DNA of 64,000 bases. Source: an uncultured Coriobacteriales bacterium (GTDB lineage: Bacteria > Actinomycetota > Coriobacteriia > Coriobacteriales > UMGS124). Numbering within the stretch: the first letter of the stretch is position 1; every line of letters begins with the position of its first letter. The translations under genes were made by a program, and so were the position numbers. Location of the stretch: assembly GCA_934636245.1 (NCBI GenBank), contig CAKUAI010000009.1:83510-147509 (forward strand), given 5' to 3'. The notes beneath the pieces are model-generated. The model had not been told where the DNA came from, did no database searches, and saw only the letters and a program-made list of their open reading frames with translations. Positions 47,675 through 55,810 of this stretch are shown here, piece by piece.

Positions 47675-48271
47675 ATGGCAGTGGATAGGACCCCTGTACT
47701 GAAGAGGTGCAGGTCCCTGGGTATCGACCCCATCGTCATGGGTTATACCAAGGAGTCCAAGCGCAACCCGCAGAAGCGTCGTCGTCGCCAGGACAGCGAG
47801 TACGGCATTCAGCTGCGTGAGAAGCAGAAGGCCAAGTTCATCTACGGCGTTCTGGAGAAGCAGTTCCACATGTACTACGAGAAGGCCCGTCGCATGAACG
47901 GCGTCACCGGCAGCAACCTTATGTCGCTGCTCGAGTCCCGTCTCGACAACGTTGTCTTCCGTCTTGGCTTTGCCCGCACCCGCAAGGAGGCTCGCCAGAC
48001 CGTGAGCCACGGCCACATTTTCGTGAATGGCCACCGTGTGGACATCGCTTCCTATCGCGTGAGGCCCGGCGACGTTGTGGCTGTTGCCCCCAAGGCCAAG
48101 GACATGCTTGTTATCAAGAGCGCCCTTGTGTCTGCTGAGAACCGTCAGGTCCCCAGCTGGCTCGAGCTTGACATCGAGAAGCTTCAGGGCACTGTTCTCA
48201 ACATCCCCTCCCGTGACCAGATTGACATGGACATCCAGGAGCAGCTCATCGTCGAGCTTTACTCGAAGTAA
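47675..48271 (+). CDS. rpsD: 30S ribosomal protein S4
   Basis: S4 starts 16S rRNA folding and represses the alpha operon in E. coli. 198 residues starting MAVDRTPVLKRCRSLGIDP, the Cys-less (zinc-independent) form, with the S4 RNA-binding domain RLDNVVFRLGFARTRKEARQ. AAGGAAG precedes the ATG. Confidence 0.97.
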   Translation: MAVDRTPVLKRCRSLGIDPIVMGYTKESKRNPQKRRRRQDSEYGIQLREKQKAKFIYGVLEKQFHMYYEKARRMNGVTGSNLMSLLESRLDNVVFRLGFARTRKEARQTVSHGHIFVNGHRVDIASYRVRPGDVVAVAPKAKDMLVIKSALVSAENRQVPSWLELDIEKLQGTVLNIPSRDQIDMDIQEQLIVELYSK

Positions 48272-48300
48272 TTTGCGGCTTACGAGTCTGGAGGTACTAC

Positions 48301-49242
48301 ATGTCAGAGTTCATCAGGCCTCAGGTTACCGTCGAGGGAATCAGTGAATCCTTTGCACGCTTTACGGTTGAGCCGCTCGAGCGTGGTTTTGGTGACACCC
48401 TGGGCAACTCGCTTCGCCGCGTTCTGCTGTCGTCGCTTGACGGCGCTGCTGTCGAGGCGATTCACATCGAAGGCGTGCAGCACGAGTTCCAGTCCCTGGC
48501 CGGAGTTCGCGAGGACGTGACGGACATCGTTCTCAATGTCAAGGGTCTTGTTTTCAAGTCCAACAACATTGGCGACGAGGCAACTGCCACGGTTGACATC
48601 GACGGTCCTGCGGTTGTGACTGGCGAGGACTTCTTCGTTCCCGCTGAGTTCGACCTCATCAATCCCGAGCATGTGATTGCCACCCTCGAGGACGGCGTTC
48701 ATTTCACGATGTCCATGCGTATCGGTACTGGCCGTGGCTATGCCCCTGGCGAGTCCAATGCCCGTGGCGATGATTCCATCGGAATCATCCATGTCGACAG
48801 CCTGTTCTCGCCGGTTCGTCGCTGCACGAAGTTCGTTGAGCCTTGCCGCGTTGGTCAGCGTACCGACTATGACAGGCTCGTGCTTGAAGTCGAGACCAAC
48901 GGGGCTGTCACGCCCACTGAGGCTCTCGTGCAGGCTGCGAACATCGTCAACCAGCACATCAACGCTTTCCTCACGCTTACCACGGTGGAGAGCGTTCCTG
49001 AGGAGACTTCCATCTTCGCTCAGGAAGAACCCGTCGACAACGTCGAGCTCGACAAGCGCATCGACGACCTCGACCTGTCTGTTCGTTCGTTCAACTGCCT
49101 GAAGCGCGCCGGCATTCACTCCGTGCGTCAGCTTCTCGATTTCAGCGAGAACGACCTTCTTAACATTCGCAACTTCGGCGTCAAGTCTATCGAAGAGGTC
49201 AAGGACAAGCTTGACTCGATGGGCATGAGCCTGAAGCAGTAG
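48301..49242 (+). CDS. rpoA: DNA-directed RNA polymerase subunit alpha
   Basis: The 313-residue subunit that dimerises to start RNAP assembly. N-terminal domain with VEPLERGFGDTLGNSLRRVLLSS split here at 22-44, then a linker and the C-terminal domain (about 245-310). The alpha-CTD DNA contacts are all kept: R262, N265, C266, G293, K295 and S296, matching E. coli R265, N268, C269, G296, K298 and S299. GGAGGT precedes the ATG. A second alpha-CTD-like domain is attached to RpoC. Confidence 0.98.
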   Translation: MSEFIRPQVTVEGISESFARFTVEPLERGFGDTLGNSLRRVLLSSLDGAAVEAIHIEGVQHEFQSLAGVREDVTDIVLNVKGLVFKSNNIGDEATATVDIDGPAVVTGEDFFVPAEFDLINPEHVIATLEDGVHFTMSMRIGTGRGYAPGESNARGDDSIGIIHVDSLFSPVRRCTKFVEPCRVGQRTDYDRLVLEVETNGAVTPTEALVQAANIVNQHINAFLTLTTVESVPEETSIFAQEEPVDNVELDKRIDDLDLSVRSFNCLKRAGIHSVRQLLDFSENDLLNIRNFGVKSIEEVKDKLDSMGMSLKQ

Positions 49243-49260
49243 GATCGGGAGATCACTAGC

Positions 49261-49752
49261 ATGAGGCACAACAAGAAGCACGGGCTGAAGCTGGGAACTG
49301 ATGCTTCCCACACCAAGGCTATGAAGCGTAGCCTGGTCTGCTCTCTCTTCCTTAACGATCGCATCAAGACCACCGAGACGCGCGCCAAGGCTATCCGTGG
49401 CGACGTGGATCGTATCATCACGTGGGCTAAGCGCGGCGACCTTCACAGCCGTCGTCTCGCCATCGCCAAGCTGAACGACAAGGAGATCGTGCGCGAGGTC
49501 TTCGAGAAGGTTCAGCAGGGCATGTGGGCTGACCGCACCTGCGGTTTCACCCGCATCATCAAGCTTGGGCCCCGTAAGGGCGACAACGCCCCCATGGTGA
49601 TTATTGAGCTCGTCACCGAGCCCTGCACGCCCAAGAAGAAGGCCGAGAAGGCTGCTGTCGCCGAGGTTGCCCCCGTGGCTGCCGAGGAGACCGTTGCTGA
49701 GGTCGTCGAGGAGACTCCCGCCGAGGAGGCCTCCGAGGCCAAGGCCGAGTAA
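49261..49752 (+). CDS. rplQ: 50S ribosomal protein L17 with acidic tail
   Basis: L17 lies at the tunnel exit side. Residues 1-121 are the standard protein (MRHNKKHGLKLGTDASHTKA, LRLNDRIKTTETRAKAIR-like start). Residues 122-163 are an extra Lys-Pro hinge followed by an Ala/Val/Glu-rich acidic tail (EVVEETPAEEASEAKAE). Such tails occur on L17 of some actinobacteria. Last gene of the alpha operon, followed by a terminator. Confidence 0.96.
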   Translation: MRHNKKHGLKLGTDASHTKAMKRSLVCSLFLNDRIKTTETRAKAIRGDVDRIITWAKRGDLHSRRLAIAKLNDKEIVREVFEKVQQGMWADRTCGFTRIIKLGPRKGDNAPMVIIELVTEPCTPKKKAEKAAVAEVAPVAAEETVAEVVEETPAEEASEAKAE

Positions 49753-49786
49753 GCGCAACGCTTCTCACTCTTCATATGCTTGCATG

Positions 49787-49816
49787 AAAGGAGGTCCTTT
49801 ATGGGCCTCCTTTTTT
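49787..49816 (+). terminator. terminator of the alpha operon
   Basis: AAAGGAGG pairs with CCTCCTTT across TCCTTTATGGG, followed by TTTT. ecfA starts 20 bases later, so some read-through is likely. Confidence 0.85.
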
Positions 49817-49835
49817 CGTTTAGAAAGGGCCGTTC

Positions 49836-51377
49836 ATGGCATTGAGAGTCGCATCCCTGACCACAAGGCCTATAACCTCGTGTCCAGGATCTGCCTTTCA
49901 GCTAACAAACGTGAACTTTGAGGTGCCGAAAGCGGGCAAGATTGCTCTTGTTGGTCCGAACGGCTCTGGAAAGTCAACGCTGCTTCGTGCCCTTTTGGGG
50001 ACAATCGACTTGCTGGAAGGTTCGGTTGCTTTCGATGACGGCCCCTTAAACGCTGAGGTGGAATACTCGGCCATTCGATTCGATTTTGCATATGTGGGCC
50101 AAGACCCCGATGCAAGTTTCGTCACTTCAACGGTAGAAGACGAAGTTGCGTTTGCCCTCTGCAACACGGCGATGCAGCCAGACGATATCAGGGCGCGTGT
50201 GACGCAAGCCCTCGATGCGTGTGGCATTGAACATCTTCGGTATCGAAATCTGTCGACGTTGTCTGGCGGACAGAAACAACGGGTGTGCATTGCGGCGGCT
50301 TTGGCGCTGAAGCCCCGCGTTCTGCTGCTTGATGAGCCGTTCAGCATGCTTGATGCAAGTGCTCGTACTTGTGTGCGCAGGGCTCTTGCGAACTTCGATC
50401 CGAAAACCTCGCTTATCCAAATCTCTCACCGTTTTGATGAGATCTCTGACTTCGATTCTGTGATTGCGCTCGATGCAGGGCGTATTGTTTGGCAGGGAAG
50501 TCCTTGTGAGTTCATGGCGCAGCCTGGGCTTTCAGAGAAGACGGGATTGCGAGCGACGCCTTATGCCACGCATGAGGCGCTGTCTTACGACGCTAGGTTT
50601 ACTTATGCGGGTTGGACATCTTTGAGTCGCGAGAATTCAACCAGCGGTAGGGATGCTGCTGCCTCTTTGCTTCAGGCACAGCAGTGCTCATATGCGCCGA
50701 AGGCCAAAGAATTCGGGCCCATGATGTCGGGCGCCTCTTCCGATGCGGCCTCTTCGTTTGCGCTGAGGGATATTGACTTGGAAATCGAGCCGGCTCAACT
50801 GACCCTTCTCGTGGGCGATTCGGGATCTGGCAAGACAACGCTTGCATGCATTCTCGCCGGTTTGCTTGCGCCCTGCTCGGGCCATGCCACACTTGATGGG
50901 CATTGCGTCACTCCCGGCTCCGTTGGGCTTGCCTTCCAACGTGTTGAAGACCAGCTTTTTAAGGCTCGAGTTATCGACGATGTTGCGTTTGGCCCTCAAA
51001 ACTGCGGTCTGCGTCGCTGTGATGCCTTGCGCGTGGCCAATCATGCACTTGTCGACGTTGGCTTGGATGCGGAGTCGTTTGGTGCGCTCAATCCCCAGTG
51101 TCTTTCGGGCGGGCAAAAGAGACGTGTGGCTCTTGCCGGGGTGTTTGCAATGGAGTCCCAATTCGTTATCTTGGACGAGCCGACTGTCGGGCTTGACGCA
51201 GCCGGTATACGCAGCCTCCTTGCAATGCTTACATGCCTTTTGGAGCAGGGCAGGGGAGTGCTGGTAGTCACTCATGAACCTGGGGTTTTCTTTGGACTTG
51301 CCGGGCGGGCATACGTGCTTGAAGGCGGCCATGTCCAGGCAGTGTATACGGCTGAAAGGGGAAACGTCGATGCATAA
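49836..51377 (+). CDS. ecfA: energy-coupling factor transporter, fused double ATPase
   Basis: The 513-residue protein is two ABC ATPase domains in one chain. Domain 1: Walker A GPNGSGKS (40-47), LSGGQ (142-146), LLLDEP. Domain 2: Walker A GDSGSGKT (327-334), LSGGQ (423-427), VILDEP. In most ECF systems the A1 and A2 subunits are separate genes next to truA, as here. The two domains are joined by a Ser/Ala-rich linker of about 70 residues (240-308). AAAGGG precedes the ATG. The EcfT gene overlaps its end. No substrate-binding S component is adjacent, so it is probably a shared group II module. Confidence 0.9.
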   Translation: MALRVASLTTRPITSCPGSAFQLTNVNFEVPKAGKIALVGPNGSGKSTLLRALLGTIDLLEGSVAFDDGPLNAEVEYSAIRFDFAYVGQDPDASFVTSTVEDEVAFALCNTAMQPDDIRARVTQALDACGIEHLRYRNLSTLSGGQKQRVCIAAALALKPRVLLLDEPFSMLDASARTCVRRALANFDPKTSLIQISHRFDEISDFDSVIALDAGRIVWQGSPCEFMAQPGLSEKTGLRATPYATHEALSYDARFTYAGWTSLSRENSTSGRDAAASLLQAQQCSYAPKAKEFGPMMSGASSDAASSFALRDIDLEIEPAQLTLLVGDSGSGKTTLACILAGLLAPCSGHATLDGHCVTPGSVGLAFQRVEDQLFKARVIDDVAFGPQNCGLRRCDALRVANHALVDVGLDAESFGALNPQCLSGGQKRRVALAGVFAMESQFVILDEPTVGLDAAGIRSLLAMLTCLLEQGRGVLVVTHEPGVFFGLAGRAYVLEGGHVQAVYTAERGNVDA

Positions 51378-52326
51378 GGAATTCCGCACCCCTGACCCCT
51401 CTGTGTTAGCCCCCTCCATTGCGCAGGCGGCCACGCGTCCCATGACTGAAGGCCGTGTTGACGCCGTCTCTTCCGCCCCGACTTCTGCATCTATGCAAGG
51501 GCAAGCTGGTTCCGCCAATCCCACATTCGCAGACGGCACCGATGCCAAGAAAACCCCTGCTCCCATGCCCGCTCTTGCTGCTTTCTCGCTTGATGCGCGA
51601 GTTTGGTTCGTGTTGACATGCGCCTTTTCTGTCTGCGCCCTGACGGTTTCATCCCCTTTTACCCTGGCGCTTCTGTGGCTTGGGGCCCTGGTTCTGTATG
51701 TGCGTTTGGGCGGAAGCCTTGCCCTGCTTGGTCGCAGCCTTGCCTTGCTTGGGGTGCTTTACGCACTGATTGTCATCTCGGCTGCCCTTGTATTTGATGG
51801 AACGGGTGACGTTGCGATTGTGGGAGCCGCTGGCATCTCATGGACGGGTCTCGCGCGCGGCGCGTTTACCTGCGCCCGCCTCGTGTCTATCGTGGTGTTC
51901 TCGCTTGTCTTGACTTGCGCGTGCACGACAGCTCAAATGAGCGAGGCCCTTACGGGGCTTTTGAAGCCGTTGGGCAAGGTTGGTTTTCCGGCTGGCGATA
52001 TCGCGATTATGTTGGGGCTTGCGTTGCGGTGTATCCCCCTTGCGTGTGAGAAACTCGCTACAATCCGAATGGCACAGAACGCGCGCGGTGCGGCTATTGG
52101 CCTTTTGCGCAATCCGGTGCGAAAGGTTCTTTCCTATGTCCCACTTATGGTGCCGCTATGCGTTGCCATGTTCCGCTATGCTGATGATTTCGCGTTCTCA
52201 TTGAGCGTGAAAGGCTTTACGGGCGTGAACCGCGTTGAGCTGCATGCCCATGCCATGAGCGCCTTGGATTGGCTTGTTGCCGGTGCGGGCGTGATGATTG
52301 CTGTCGGCTTGGCGGTTTTCTGTTAG
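51370..52326 (+). CDS. ecfT: energy-coupling factor transporter transmembrane protein EcfT
   Basis: The 318-residue product has about five membrane segments after residue 77 and the EcfT coupling motif AQNARGA near residue 237, which docks into the ATPases. Residues 1-75 form a hydrophilic Ala/Pro/Ser-rich N-terminal extension not normally found in EcfT. The ATG at 51370 lies 8 bases inside ecfA, with GAAAGGGGAAAC upstream, so the two are coupled. EcfT with EcfA powers uptake of vitamins or metal ions by separately encoded S components. Confidence 0.9.
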   Translation: MHKEFRTPDPSVLAPSIAQAATRPMTEGRVDAVSSAPTSASMQGQAGSANPTFADGTDAKKTPAPMPALAAFSLDARVWFVLTCAFSVCALTVSSPFTLALLWLGALVLYVRLGGSLALLGRSLALLGVLYALIVISAALVFDGTGDVAIVGAAGISWTGLARGAFTCARLVSIVVFSLVLTCACTTAQMSEALTGLLKPLGKVGFPAGDIAIMLGLALRCIPLACEKLATIRMAQNARGAAIGLLRNPVRKVLSYVPLMVPLCVAMFRYADDFAFSLSVKGFTGVNRVELHAHAMSALDWLVAGAGVMIAVGLAVFC

Positions 52327-52396
52327 CCGCGCATTGTTGGTGCGCCACCCGATACGGCGCGTGTCGGAATGAGATTGAGAAGGGGAGTGTCTCTGC

Positions 52397-53239
52397 GTGG
52401 AAGCAGAAAACCAGGTGACCTTGGATAGCGGCAACGAGACTCTTGTGCTGCGTGTGGGTTACGACGGGACCTCCTACGCTGGTTTTGCGCAGCAGGAGAA
52501 GCAACCTCATGTCAAGACGGTGGCAGGTGAGCTGCGACAAGCGCTGCGCACGGTGCTTCGCCGTGATGTTGAGCTGACGTGTGCGGGCAGGACGGATGCG
52601 GGGGTCCATGCTCGCGCACAATACGTGAGCCTGCCGTTTGGGGCTGAGGAGTTTGAGCAGCGCACCTCCCAGCGCCTGTTGCGCTCACTGGGCGCGGTGC
52701 TTCCGCCGGACATCCGTGTGTATGAGCTGTACCGCGCCCCGGCGGGCTTTTCCGCACGATTCGATGCCCGAGCTCGCCGGTACCGGTACCATCTTTGCTC
52801 GGGACCAGTGGGGCCGCTTTTTTGTGCCAATTGGAGCTGGTGGATTCGCACGGCCCAGCCGCATGCGCTTGATGCCAAGGCCATGAACGAGGCGGCGCGT
52901 TGCCTGATAGGGGAGCATGATTTCAAGAGCTTCTGCAAGGCCCAAAGCGCCGTAGACAAACCGACGTGTCGCTATGTGATGTCGGCGTTTTTCGAGCCTG
53001 AGGTTGTGCTTGGAGAGGAGACGCTTGTCTTTGACATTGTGGGCAACGCATTCCTTCACTCTATGGTTCGCTCCATTGTAGGAACGCTTGTGGAGGTCGG
53101 CCTTGGCAGAAAGCCTGTTGAATGGGTGAGTCAGGTGCTTGCTGCATGCGACCGCTCCGCCGCCGGCCCCTGCGCGCCGGCTTGCGGCCTGACGTTTTGG
53201 GGCGTTCAGTATCCTGACGACGTTTTGAAACCTTGGTAA
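52397..53239 (+). CDS. truA: tRNA pseudouridine(38-40) synthase
   Basis: TruA modifies U38-40 in the anticodon arm. The 280-residue product has GYDGTSYAGFAQQ and the catalytic motif CAGRTDAGVHA with nucleophile D67; DFKSFCKAQSA and the C-terminal VRSIVGTLVEVG are typical. Start is GTG at 52397 behind AAGGGGAG. rplQ-ecfA-ecfT-truA is a common order in Gram-positive bacteria. Confidence 0.95.
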   Translation: MEAENQVTLDSGNETLVLRVGYDGTSYAGFAQQEKQPHVKTVAGELRQALRTVLRRDVELTCAGRTDAGVHARAQYVSLPFGAEEFEQRTSQRLLRSLGAVLPPDIRVYELYRAPAGFSARFDARARRYRYHLCSGPVGPLFCANWSWWIRTAQPHALDAKAMNEAARCLIGEHDFKSFCKAQSAVDKPTCRYVMSAFFEPEVVLGEETLVFDIVGNAFLHSMVRSIVGTLVEVGLGRKPVEWVSQVLAACDRSAAGPCAPACGLTFWGVQYPDDVLKPW

Positions 53240-53289
53240 CGTATTATCGCCTTTGACACACATCGATGAGTCCAGATTGGAGACATGCC

Positions 53290-54489
53290 TTGAAGACCAA
53301 CCCGACGTTCGGCAAACTTGAGCAGAGCTACCTGTTTTCTACCGTTGCCAAGAAGGTGGGTGCATATAAGCAAGCCCATCCTGAGGAGCGCGTCATTCGA
53401 CTTGGTATCGGAGACGTGACGCTGCCCCTCGCCCCCTGCATCGTTGAGGCCATGCACAAAGCGGTGGACGAGATGAGTGTTGCTGAGACGTTCCGCGGGT
53501 ATTGCGATGACGCCGAGGGCTACGAGTTTGTTCGCCAGGCGGTAAAGGATTTCTATCATGGTCTGGGTGTCGAGGTGGGTCTCGACGAGGTCTTCGTGTC
53601 CGACGGTGCCAAGAGTGACCTGGGCAACTTCCTTGATATCATCGAGCCTGGATCGAACGTGCTCATTCCTGACCCTGTGTATCCGGCTTACGTCGATACC
53701 AACGTCATGGCGGCAAACCATATCCTGTTTGCCAGCAGCGATGTCGAGGGTGGGTTCCTTCCCCGTCCCGACAGCGACGTATGCGCCGACGTCATCTACA
53801 TTTGCTCGCCGAACAACCCCACGGGTGCCACCTATGACGCAGACGGCCTCAAGGCATGGGTCGATTACGCGCTTGCAAACAATGCCCTCATCATTTTCGA
53901 CTCCGCGTACGAGAGCTTCATCCGTGAGCCGGGCGTTCCGCATACGATTTTTGAGATTGAAGGCGCGCGCAAGTGTGCGGTTGAGATCTCCTCATTCTCC
54001 AAGCGTGCTGGCTTCACTGGCGTGCGCTGTGGCTTCACCATCGTTCCCACCGATCTTGAGGTTGCCGACGGTAACCTCAACGCTTTGTGGTGCCGCCGCC
54101 AGAACACGAAGTTCAATGGCGTGCCCTACATTGTGCAACGTGCTGCTCAGATGGCGCTTTCCCCTGTGGGCCTGAAGGAAACGGCTGAGCAGGTAGACAT
54201 CTACCTCTCCAACGCCCGCACGATTGCCGAGGGTCTCGACAAGCTCGGCATCCGCTACACCGGTGGCAAGAACTCTCCCTACATCTGGCTTGAATGCCCC
54301 AACCAGATGAGCTCGTGGGACTTCTTTGACTTCCTGCTTGAGAAGGCCCAGGTAGTAGGTACGCCTGGCGTTGGTTTTGGTCCTGCCGGCGAGGGTTACT
54401 TCCGTCTTTCCGCTTTCGGCAGCACGGCCGACTGCAAGGAGGCCATGGAGCGCATCGCGACGGTTCTCCACGCTGAAGGCCTGGCGTAA
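53290..54489 (+). CDS. dapL: LL-diaminopimelate aminotransferase
   Basis: Converts tetrahydrodipicolinate directly to LL-diaminopimelate for lysine and peptidoglycan, with PLP. 399 residues: the N-terminal family start NPTFGKLEQSYLFSTVAKKV, SPNNPTGA, and SSFSKRAGFTGVRCGF with the PLP lysine K238. The TTG at 53290 is preferred because TGGAGA stands 6-7 bases before it and homology starts there; an ATG at 53266 would add 8 residues but has no ribosome site. A terminator follows. Confidence 0.94.
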   Translation: MKTNPTFGKLEQSYLFSTVAKKVGAYKQAHPEERVIRLGIGDVTLPLAPCIVEAMHKAVDEMSVAETFRGYCDDAEGYEFVRQAVKDFYHGLGVEVGLDEVFVSDGAKSDLGNFLDIIEPGSNVLIPDPVYPAYVDTNVMAANHILFASSDVEGGFLPRPDSDVCADVIYICSPNNPTGATYDADGLKAWVDYALANNALIIFDSAYESFIREPGVPHTIFEIEGARKCAVEISSFSKRAGFTGVRCGFTIVPTDLEVADGNLNALWCRRQNTKFNGVPYIVQRAAQMALSPVGLKETAEQVDIYLSNARTIAEGLDKLGIRYTGGKNSPYIWLECPNQMSSWDFFDFLLEKAQVVGTPGVGFGPAGEGYFRLSAFGSTADCKEAMERIATVLHAEGLA

Positions 54490-54518
54490 GAATACGGTCG
54501 TAACAACGAGTGGCCGAC

Positions 54519-54552
54519 AAGGGGCTCAGGGATTCATCCCGGGCCCCTTTTT
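54519..54552 (+). terminator. dapL terminator
   Basis: AAGGGGC-TCA-GGGA pairs with TCCC-GGGCCCCTT, then TTT. Confidence 0.85.
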
Positions 54553-54568
54553 AGCGTCAGAAAACAAG

Positions 54569-54604
54569 ACGGGCCGGGCATGCGATGAGGCAAGCCCGGC
54601 CCGT
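54569..54604 (-). terminator. pit terminator
   Basis: A perfect 11-base-pair stem ACGGGCCGGGC/GCCCGGCCCGT with a 14-base loop; on the minus strand it is followed by CTTGTTTTC. The plus strand shows a weaker TTGGTGTTTG tract, so it may serve both directions. Confidence 0.8.
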
Positions 54605-54644
54605 TGGTGTTTGTTGGTGCGCCGCGTGATGTCGAATGGCGAAC

Positions 54645-55694
54645 CTAGAAGATAGTCATGAACAGCTTGGCCAAGCCAAAGCCGATGAGACCGCAGCAGG
54701 GGAAGGTGAGCACCCAGGCTACGACCATGTGCTTGGCAATATCCCACTTCACCTTGTGAGGGTTCTTGATAAAGCCCACGCCCATGATGGAAGACGTGTT
54801 AGCGTGCGAGGTGGAAACCGGCATGCCTGTGAGCGAGGCGATAAGCAGGGTAATGCTCGTCGAGAGGCTCGCGGCAACGCCCTGGGGAACCTCAAGCTTG
54901 ACCATGTCCATGGCAACAGACTTGATAATGCGCTTGCCGCCTACGGCCGTGCCCAGGGAGATGGCCAGCGAGCACACAATCATGAGCCACAGCGGGAAGC
55001 CGTCGGCGCTGGGCTCGGAGGAACCGAAGGAGAGCGCGATACCCAGAAGGGCGATGGACATGAACTTTTGGCCGTCCTGGGCACCGTGCAGGAATGAGAG
55101 CGCCACGGCGCAGACATCCTGAACGGCCATGAAGAAGCGGTTTGCGCTGCGACGGTTGGCGTTGCGACACGCAAAGTTGATGAGCTTCATGAGCACACAG
55201 CCAAGGATGAAGCCGGCTCCCAGGGAGAAAACCATGCCGTAGATGACCTTGGCCCACTCACTGGGAACGACGCCGGCCCAGCCGTTGAGTGCGATGGCGC
55301 CGCCTGTGATGCCGGCGATAAGCGAGTGGGACTTCGAGGCTGGGATGCCCATGAGCCAACAGAACACGCCCCAGACGATGGCTCCTATCATGGCGGCCAC
55401 CAAGGCGAGAAGCGCCGCATGGGTGTTTCCCGAGAAATCGACCATGCCGAACATGGTGTGGGCCACAGCGGTGGAGATGTAGGTCATGCCGAGCAGGCCC
55501 ACGAAGTTGAAGACCGATGCGAGCGCGATGGCCGTGCCGGGGCGCAGGCACCGCGTGGAAACCGCGGTTGCGATGGCGTTGGGTGCGTCGGTTGCGCCCG
55601 AGATGACAGTAACGGCGATAACGAGTGCAACGATGAGCCACAGAACAGGATACATAGCAGCCTGTTCGATGAAAGCGGAAAGGGTGAGTGCCAT
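54645..55694 (-). CDS. pit: low-affinity inorganic phosphate transporter
   Basis: A 349-residue membrane protein of the PiT family (phosphate or metal-phosphate symport with H+ or Na+). The two inverted PiT signatures are present: DAPNAIATAVSTR in the N-terminal half and GAQDGQKFM in the centre. About ten hydrophobic segments. The ATG at 55694 has GGGGA upstream, and TATTAT on the minus strand (55729-55724) fits a -10 element. A PhoU-like DUF47 gene, often paired with pit, is 3.2 kb away on the opposite strand. Confidence 0.93.
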   Translation of the reverse strand: MALTLSAFIEQAAMYPVLWLIVALVIAVTVISGATDAPNAIATAVSTRCLRPGTAIALASVFNFVGLLGMTYISTAVAHTMFGMVDFSGNTHAALLALVAAMIGAIVWGVFCWLMGIPASKSHSLIAGITGGAIALNGWAGVVPSEWAKVIYGMVFSLGAGFILGCVLMKLINFACRNANRRSANRFFMAVQDVCAVALSFLHGAQDGQKFMSIALLGIALSFGSSEPSADGFPLWLMIVCSLAISLGTAVGGKRIIKSVAMDMVKLEVPQGVAASLSTSITLLIASLTGMPVSTSHANTSSIMGVGFIKNPHKVKWDIAKHMVVAWVLTFPCCGLIGFGLAKLFMTIF

Positions 55695-55723
55695 CGGTCC
55701 CCAACTTTGTAAAGAATCGGCCA

Positions 55724-55729
55724 ATAATA
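55724..55729 (-). promoter_or_regulatory. possible -10 element of pit
   Basis: TATTAT on the minus strand, about 30 bases before the pit ATG, just after TTGACG, which is too close to be its -35. Weak evidence. Confidence 0.35.
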
Positions 55730-55810
55730 CGTCAAAAGTCAGAAAACTAATATAGCAGCATGGCTTGCTCCCAGTGGCCCTCAAGCGGGCCAAAGCCACA
55801 AGAGGTCGAT

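Noticed and set aside
53253..53258. TTGACA just before dapL as a -35 box
   Set aside because: It lies only 37 bases before the TTG start with no -10 at the right distance (ATTGGA), and would leave almost no leader.
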